In this document: positions 59,007 through 64,000 of the stretch, one piece after another
Numbering within the stretch: position 1 is the first letter of the stretch
Layout: every line of letters begins with the position of its first letter
Source: Coprobacter tertius
GTDB lineage: Bacteria > Bacteroidota > Bacteroidia > Bacteroidales > Coprobacteraceae
NCBI RefSeq assembly: GCF_024330105.1
Contig: NZ_JANDHW010000009.1
Coordinates: forward strand, 48,041-112,040
Length of the DNA: 64,000 bases
Direction of reading: 5' to 3'
Notes under the pieces: generated by a model
Database searches by the model: none
What the model was told of the DNA's origin: nothing
What the model saw: the letters and a program-made list of their open reading frames with translations, nothing else
Program-made: the position numbers and the translations under genes

Positions 59007-59179
59007 CTGTTCTTTATTATTGTGTTTTAGGTATCGAATCGAAACAAAGATAAATAATTATCTTGTAATACTCGTAGTAACAAAATCAAATATCCTGAAT
59101 TAAAATATTCTCTTTTTTACAGTGGATTTTCATTTGAACCCATTTGCCGCGAAGTTGTTGTATGAAAAAAGAGTAATCT

Positions 59180-60493
59180 ATGGAAATCGGGATCGATGAT
59201 AAATCAAGCAAATTTGCAGGGACACTTATCGAGGGAATTAAAAATATACTCCAACAGTTAGGCGTATCACACGGGCGTCTCGATGAATGGGAAGAATTCA
59301 TCTATGTCGTTCTTATCATTGTCGTAGCTTTCGCATTGGCCTGGATCATGCGGTTTATCATACATTACACCATTAGTCGATTATTATCGAGAAGCCATAA
59401 TGCCGTACTGAAAATATTGGTCGATCGAAAAATATTTTCACGTATCGCTAACCTCATACCTCCCCTTGTTATTATTTCATTACTTCCTCTCGCATTCGAG
59501 AACTCGCCGCATTTATTATCCATCATCGAACGGATATGTTGGATCTATCTTATTATCGCTTTCGTGATGTATACGAATATGTTTCTCACCACCTTGTGGC
59601 ATATTCTTTCCCGCAGCGACACCATGCGCGACCGTCCGCTCAAAGGACTTTTACAGGTCACAAAAGGAATCATCGTAGGTTTAGCCGTCATCGGAATCGT
59701 ATCGCTGCTAATTAACAAATCACCGATGAATCTCATCACAGGGCTGGGAGCTTTCGCGGCCGTATTGATGCTCGTTTTTAAAGACAGTATTTTGGGTTTT
59801 GTCGCCGGGGTACAATTAGCCGAGAACGATATGATACGGGAAGGCGACTGGATTGTCATGGGCGATATGGTAAACGGAGTTGTTATCGACATTACCCTGA
59901 ATACGGTAAAAGTACAGAATTTCGACAATACGATTATCACGATTCCTCCCTATTCCCTGATTTCGGGTGCATTCCAGAATTGGCGGGGGATGGCAGAATC
60001 CGGAGGACGACGTATCATGCGCTCTTATACGATAGATATCAACAGCATAAAATTTTGCACCCCGGAAATGCTCGAAGACTATAAAAAAATAGATTACCTC
60101 AACGATTATATTACCCGTAAACAAGAACAACAGCAAGCGGGGAAGATTGCCAATACCGAAAATCCTGCCGGATTGGTAAACGGAACTATCGAAACTAATC
60201 TGGGAGTATTCAGAGCCTATATGACAATGTATTTGCAAAACCACCCCTTTATCAATAACGATCTTACCCTGATGGTACGTATACTGGAAGCAGATGCCAA
60301 CGGAGTTCCTTTACAGATATATTGCTTCTCTGCTAATAAAGTTTGGGTGAGTTATGAGTCGATACAAGCAGAAATCATGGAACACTTTGTCTCCGTTATG
60401 CCCAAATTCGGTTTACATGCATTCCAAAATGCGTCGGGTCGAGATTACATCAGTCAGGCTTATATTACAGCCGGGAAACAACCATTGTCATGA
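59180..60493 (+). CDS. MscS-family mechanosensitive channel (YbdG-like)
   Basis: The 437-residue protein has five or so membrane helices, then the pore-lining helix and MscS beta domain: GLGAFAAVLMLVFKDSILGFVAGVQ, MIREGDWIVMGDMVNGVV and ITLNTVKVQNFDNTIITIPP. Length and the extra beta insertion fit the YbdG (miniconductance) branch. It protects cells from sudden osmotic downshift. Its stop is only 5 nt from the convergent nudix stop, with no hairpin between. Confidence 0.93.
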   Translation: MEIGIDDKSSKFAGTLIEGIKNILQQLGVSHGRLDEWEEFIYVVLIIVVAFALAWIMRFIIHYTISRLLSRSHNAVLKILVDRKIFSRIANLIPPLVIISLLPLAFENSPHLLSIIERICWIYLIIAFVMYTNMFLTTLWHILSRSDTMRDRPLKGLLQVTKGIIVGLAVIGIVSLLINKSPMNLITGLGAFAAVLMLVFKDSILGFVAGVQLAENDMIREGDWIVMGDMVNGVVIDITLNTVKVQNFDNTIITIPPYSLISGAFQNWRGMAESGGRRIMRSYTIDINSIKFCTPEMLEDYKKIDYLNDYITRKQEQQQAGKIANTENPAGLVNGTIETNLGVFRAYMTMYLQNHPFINNDLTLMVRILEADANGVPLQIYCFSANKVWVSYESIQAEIMEHFVSVMPKFGLHAFQNASGRDYISQAYITAGKQPLS

Positions 60494-60498
60494 TAACC

Positions 60499-61050
60499 TC
60501 AAAAACACTGCAACAAATCCTTACTTGTTATAATTTTTTTAATTCCCGCACGAATCGACGCCAGCCCGAAATCTTCGGGATTTATGTCGCCGAACGGAAT
60601 AAAAAAGCATTCGGCCACATCATCTCGTGCTTCAAGATTTTCTGAAGATACGACACGGCTCTCAAAAAAGAGGTCCATAGTATGTACGTCGAAACCCGAG
60701 TAAGTATAAACATTCGGTAAAGAAAACAAATAACGTGTTTGCACTATATCCAATCCCGTTTCTTCTTTTACCTCTCGGTTAACTGCCTCTTCTGCGGTTT
60801 CATACGACTCGGTAAACCCTCCGGGCAAATCGAGTGTACCTTTTGCCGGATCTTTAGCCCGGCGGCATACCAGAATCTCGCCTTCATCATTTAATATCAC
60901 GGCAACAACCGCCGCTCTGGGATTGAAATAGTAAGTAAATCCACAGGATTCGCATCGTTTAGAGTGGCCGTTATTCTCTATAAAACGAGCCGATCCGCAT
61001 TTGGGACAAAAGCGAAACAAACGCAACGGGTGCCCACGTTTTATATTCAT
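60499..61050 (-). CDS. NUDIX hydrolase with N-terminal zinc ribbon
   Basis: The 183-residue protein has a four-Cys ribbon (CPKCGS...CESCGF) followed by the nudix domain, whose box GGFTESYETAEEAVNREVKE runs into ETGL and fits G-x5-E-x7-REUxEExGU. NudC-like NADH pyrophosphatases have this order, but they add an SQPWPFPxS motif that I do not see, so other nucleoside diphosphate substrates are possible. ATG 61050 was chosen over TTG 61056. It is the third gene after pfkB and S41, 9 nt past the S41 stop. Confidence 0.9.
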   Translation of the reverse strand: MNIKRGHPLRLFRFCPKCGSARFIENNGHSKRCESCGFTYYFNPRAAVVAVILNDEGEILVCRRAKDPAKGTLDLPGGFTESYETAEEAVNREVKEETGLDIVQTRYLFSLPNVYTYSGFDVHTMDLFFESRVVSSENLEARDDVAECFFIPFGDINPEDFGLASIRAGIKKIITSKDLLQCF

Positions 61051-61059
61051 GTGCAAAAC

Positions 61060-62748
61060 TTATTTTTTATCGCTTTCCTTTACTCCGTTCATATTCAGAG
61101 TCTTTTCATACAAATCTTTATTATCGAGTATTTCTACAGCCTGCTTAATATCGGCATCATCCTTAATAGATTGCATTATCTCACCTTTTTGATAATAATA
61201 GCGCTTTACGATTTCCACCGTAAGAATATCCATTATATCTTTCTTAAAAGTATCCATCTCATGATCGAGATTATGAGTAAGTTTCTTCTCAAGAGCTGAA
61301 AATTCTTCTTTTGCTTCATCCGAATAACCCTCAAATTCGGCCATTTCACGCAAATCTTTCAGTATTCTCTCGCTTTGCCGATCATATTTAAAATCTTTAC
61401 TTTTTACAAACGCCTTAAAATCATCGAAATCCCGATCGGTAAGGGTAAATTCCTCTACCGGAGGGATAGTTTTGTGTTTGCGTGCATAATCGGTAGCAAA
61501 ATCAAAAGTAAGCATATCTCTAACAAGATAATAACAGATATTTCCTTTTCGCTTTTCTTTCGACTCGAAATCGGGTTTTATTCCACCGCCATCCCGTACG
61601 ATTCTTCCATTAGCCGTTTTATATGCGGTTGTCAGACTGTCAGGAATAGCCCGCGCACTTCCATCGGCATTACGGTGAGAATAATCGATTGCCTGTATCA
61701 AGCGTCCGCTTGGAATATAATATTTAGACGTAGTCACTTTCAGTGTTGCGTTATAAGGAAGAGAACGTGTCGTTTGCACCAATCCTTTTCCATAGGTACG
61801 ATCTCCCACGATAACGGCTCTGTCGAGATCTTGCAATGCACCTGACACAATCTCGGCCGCCGAAGCTGATCCATTGCTTACCAATACCACCAGAGGAATA
61901 TCTGTATCGATAGGTTCCTGAGTCGTTTTATAAGTACGATCCCATTGTTTAACTTTTCCTCGTGTAGAAAGAACTTCCTTACCTTTAGGCACAAAAAAAT
62001 TGACGATTTTTACCGCTTCATCGAGAATACCGCCCGGGTTTTCTCGCAGATCGAGAATCAATGAACCTATTTTCTTGTTATTTTTCAGATCGAGTAACGC
62101 ATTCTTCACTTCTGACGCAGATTTATCAGTAAAACTCGACAAATAAATGTATCCGGTATTTTCTCCTACTACACCGTAATAGGGAACCGAATTAATTTGT
62201 ATTTTCTTACGTATAATGTCTTTTTTGATCGGCTCTTTTTCACCCTGACGTTCCACAACCACCTTTACCGTTGTATTTGCAACCCCTTTCAGCATATCGC
62301 TCACAGTAGCCGACTCGAGACCGTGTACGGATTTACCGTCGATCGAGATTATTTTGTCCCCTGCTTTCAAACCCGCGATCTGTGCAGGCATACCTTCATA
62401 AGGTTCAGAGATATAAGTATCTTTTTCTCTTGTTTGTATTAGTGCACCAATACCACCGTATTCACCCGTAGTCATCGTGCGAAAATCTTCTCTTTCCGAT
62501 TCAGGAATATAATTGGTATAAGGATCGAGACCTGCCAACATCGCCCGTATTCCCCTACCTATCGTGGCCTCTGTATCGATAGAATCTACATAAAACATAT
62601 TTAGCTCTTTATAAAGAGCATTCAAAATCTCCAGATTTTTAGCTATATCGAAATTTTTTTTATCAGGACCTTCTGCACGAACCGGTAAAATAAAAAACAG
62701 GATAAAAAGTCCTACAACGGTTTTATGCAAATAATTCGATTTTATCAT
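61060..62748 (-). CDS. S41-family carboxy-terminal processing protease (second)
   Basis: The 562-residue protein has an N-terminal signal or anchor (VVGLFILFFILPVRA), a PDZ domain (about 90-170, GGIGALIQTREKD), and the S41 core with the Ser in SNGSASAAEI and Lys in TYGKG. Residues 380-530 form a long C-terminal helical region. It differs in sequence and in its C-terminal half from the S41 protein at 17955. It lies between pfkB and the nudix gene in one unit. Confidence 0.93.
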   Translation of the reverse strand: MIKSNYLHKTVVGLFILFFILPVRAEGPDKKNFDIAKNLEILNALYKELNMFYVDSIDTEATIGRGIRAMLAGLDPYTNYIPESEREDFRTMTTGEYGGIGALIQTREKDTYISEPYEGMPAQIAGLKAGDKIISIDGKSVHGLESATVSDMLKGVANTTVKVVVERQGEKEPIKKDIIRKKIQINSVPYYGVVGENTGYIYLSSFTDKSASEVKNALLDLKNNKKIGSLILDLRENPGGILDEAVKIVNFFVPKGKEVLSTRGKVKQWDRTYKTTQEPIDTDIPLVVLVSNGSASAAEIVSGALQDLDRAVIVGDRTYGKGLVQTTRSLPYNATLKVTTSKYYIPSGRLIQAIDYSHRNADGSARAIPDSLTTAYKTANGRIVRDGGGIKPDFESKEKRKGNICYYLVRDMLTFDFATDYARKHKTIPPVEEFTLTDRDFDDFKAFVKSKDFKYDRQSERILKDLREMAEFEGYSDEAKEEFSALEKKLTHNLDHEMDTFKKDIMDILTVEIVKRYYYQKGEIMQSIKDDADIKQAVEILDNKDLYEKTLNMNGVKESDKK

Positions 62749-62800
62749 AATGTATTTTATAAAATTTTTATACCTATGGCTAAGGTAGTAAATATGAAAT

Positions 62801-63781
62801 TCAATTATTAAAAAGCGCTTGTACTTTTAACTTTATTTCAGCCCAACGAGCATCATCCATCTTCGTTCCGATTACTTCGATCACTTCCCCGGATAATATC
62901 GAACCTATATTCCCGGCTATTTCAAGAGAATAACCACACGAAAGACCATACAAAAAACCTGCAGCATACAAATCTCCCGCACCTGTCGTATCCACACATT
63001 TACTACGGGTAGCCGAAACATGCGCTACTTCTTCTCCCCGGCAAATAACCGAACCTTGCGCTCCGCATTTCACAACCGCTATTTCACACTGTTTGGCAAG
63101 TATTTTTACGGCATCCTCAGGTTCTAATCCCGTATAAGCATAAGCCTCTTCTTCATTAGCAAAAACAATATTTACATAACGGACAAGAAGTTCTTCGAAA
63201 AAATCGAGATTTTCTTTAACGATATTATAACTCGACATATCGAGCGATATTTTCAATCCGGCATCCTGGGCAAGTTGTACTGCACGCCGTATCATGAGAG
63301 GATCTTGCACAAGATAACCTTCGATATGTAATAAATCATACCCTTCGAACATTGCAGGATGCAAATCTTCTTGTGAAAGAGTAGCCGCAGCACCGAGATA
63401 TGTTCCGAAAGTGCGTTCTCCATCCGGCGTAATCATCGTCATAGCGCATCCGGATGCAATATCGCTACTGAGCAGATAAGGTTCCACTCCGTTCTTCCGA
63501 AGATCTTCTTTATAAAACCGGCCATAACTGTCGTGCCCTACCTTGCCGATAAACCCGCCTGGTACCCCCATCCGAGTCAATCCCGAAACAGCATTAGCCG
63601 CCGAACCACCGGTGGCCAAAAAAGTATCGAAATCTTCGAACATAGCCATTATTTTCAATAACTTGTCTTCGTTGATAAGTTGCATACCGCCTTTAAACAA
63701 GCCTACTTCATGTATGCATTCGTCTGAACTTAATATGGCCAGCACGTCCGTAAGGGCATTTCCCAGTCCTAATACCTTCAT
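62801..63781 (-). CDS. PfkB-family carbohydrate/adenosine kinase
   Basis: The 326-residue kinase has the first PfkB motif region (ATGGSAANAVSGLTRMG, then GFIGKVGHDSYGRFY) and the second signature DTTGAGDLYAAGFLYG with the catalytic Asp. The adenosine-kinase-like pattern (GGSAAN and GKVG) is a better fit than ribokinase, but the substrate is not certain. It leads the pfkB-S41-nudix unit. A hairpin lies in its leader. Confidence 0.88.
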   Translation of the reverse strand: MKVLGLGNALTDVLAILSSDECIHEVGLFKGGMQLINEDKLLKIMAMFEDFDTFLATGGSAANAVSGLTRMGVPGGFIGKVGHDSYGRFYKEDLRKNGVEPYLLSSDIASGCAMTMITPDGERTFGTYLGAAATLSQEDLHPAMFEGYDLLHIEGYLVQDPLMIRRAVQLAQDAGLKISLDMSSYNIVKENLDFFEELLVRYVNIVFANEEEAYAYTGLEPEDAVKILAKQCEIAVVKCGAQGSVICRGEEVAHVSATRSKCVDTTGAGDLYAAGFLYGLSCGYSLEIAGNIGSILSGEVIEVIGTKMDDARWAEIKLKVQALFNN

Positions 63782-63808
63782 GTAATTTTAATTTGACACA
63801 ATAAAATC

Positions 63809-63838
63809 TCCAAACCCGGAATTATATCAAGTTTGGAG
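63809..63838 (-). other. Leader hairpin of the pfkB gene
   Basis: CTCCAAAC and GTTTGGAG pair across 14 nt, between the predicted transcription start (about 63852) and the pfkB ATG, followed on the minus strand by ATTTTATT. It looks like an attenuator-type stem or a simple structured leader. Confidence 0.4.
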
Positions 63839-63858
63839 TCTGATCGAAATTTTTTTTG

Positions 63859-63866
63859 CAAATATA
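63859..63866 (-). promoter_or_regulatory. -7 box for pfkB-S41-nudix
   Basis: Minus-strand TATATTTG fits TAnnTTTG; the -33 region has no clear TTTG. It directly abuts the -33 part of the divergent tRNA-Asn promoter. Confidence 0.5.
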
Positions 63867-63897
63867 TTGCATAATTGGAAATAACACATTACTTTTG
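63867..63897 (+). promoter_or_regulatory. Promoter of tRNA-Asn
   Basis: TTG (63867-63869) and TACTTTTG (63890-63897) are separated by 20 nt. Confidence 0.6.
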
Positions 63898-63924
63898 CAC
63901 TGCATTTTTAAAGAAATGCAAACT

Positions 63925-63998
63925 TCTTCAGTAGCTCAGTCGGTTAGAGCATCTGACTGTTAATCAGAGGGTCGTAGGTTCAAGTCCTACCTGAAGAG
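63925..63998 (+). tRNA. tRNA-Asn (anticodon GTT)
   Basis: The 74-nt cloverleaf has acceptor TCTTCAG with CTGAAGA, anticodon stem TCTGA/TCAGA with loop CTGTTAA (GTT), and T arm GTAGGTTCAAGTCCTAC. The discriminator is G. The window ends 2 nt later, so any CCA cannot be seen. Confidence 0.95.
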
Positions 63999-64000
63999 CT

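Overview
The window looks like chromosome from a gut-type Bacteroidales bacterium (phylum Bacteroidota). Several signs agree. Many transcription units are preceded by the Bacteroides-type promoter (a TTTG -33 box about 19-22 nt before a TAnnTTTG -7 box). Clear Shine-Dalgarno sequences are rare. SecD and SecF are fused, a frdCAB respiratory operon is present, and the envelope proteins include an OMP_b-brl-type receptor, an OmpA protein and a protein with a T9SS-like C-terminal tail. The species cannot be fixed from the sequence alone; Barnesiellaceae/Coprobacter-like is only a guess. I see no insertion sequence, prophage structural gene or CRISPR array.

Layout. 1-1084: 3' end of a GltD-type glutamate synthase subunit. 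1.2-6.5 kb: HU, then a + strand run of two rhomboid proteases, an EEP-family hydrolase and an M3 lipoprotein peptidase. 6.7-11.1 kb: mutS, a U32 peptidase-family protein and a GNAT protein on the minus strand. 11.3-17.8 kb: a methyltransferase, pckA, upp, a GNAT-like protein and argS. 18-29 kb: minus-strand parE-coaD-S41 protease, rnr, an outer-membrane receptor and gyrB. 29.3-31 kb: two identical tRNA-Glu genes around rpsT, then recO and tRNA-Arg. 31-41 kb: secDF, an Ig-like lipoprotein with a DUF3108 protein, a large secreted glycosidase-like protein and a bile-salt-hydrolase-family Ntn hydrolase. 41-46.6 kb: small membrane stress proteins, OmpA, tRNA-Gln, tyrS, and rnpA-yidD-tatD. 46.8-55.4 kb: the most unusual region. 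55.4-64 kb: ychF, two multi-pass acyltransferase-like proteins, an MscS/YbdG channel, a pfkB-S41-nudix operon and tRNA-Asn.

The unusual region. A signal-less GH108 muramidase with an unrecognised N-terminal part is followed 7 nt later by a small signal-peptide protein. A decayed second copy of the same two-gene module lies about 7 kb away in the same orientation, on the far side of frdCAB and creD. The two copies share a 64-nt upstream block containing the palindrome GGGAAATATTTCCC. The N-terminal part of the intact muramidase gene is much richer in GC than its surroundings. I read this as a candidate peptidoglycan-targeting effector with a periplasmic immunity-type partner; that function is inference.

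A second candidate regulatory circuit sits between the copies. A membrane protein, a small winged-helix regulator and creD have nearly identical inverted repeats (CTTTG-N5-CAAAG) in front of both transcription starts, which suggests autoregulation. The remaining genes are mostly housekeeping: replication and repair (gyrB, parE, mutS, recO), translation (argS, tyrS, rpsT, five tRNAs, rnpA), secretion (secDF, yidD), central metabolism (pckA, frdCAB, upp, coaD) and envelope maintenance.
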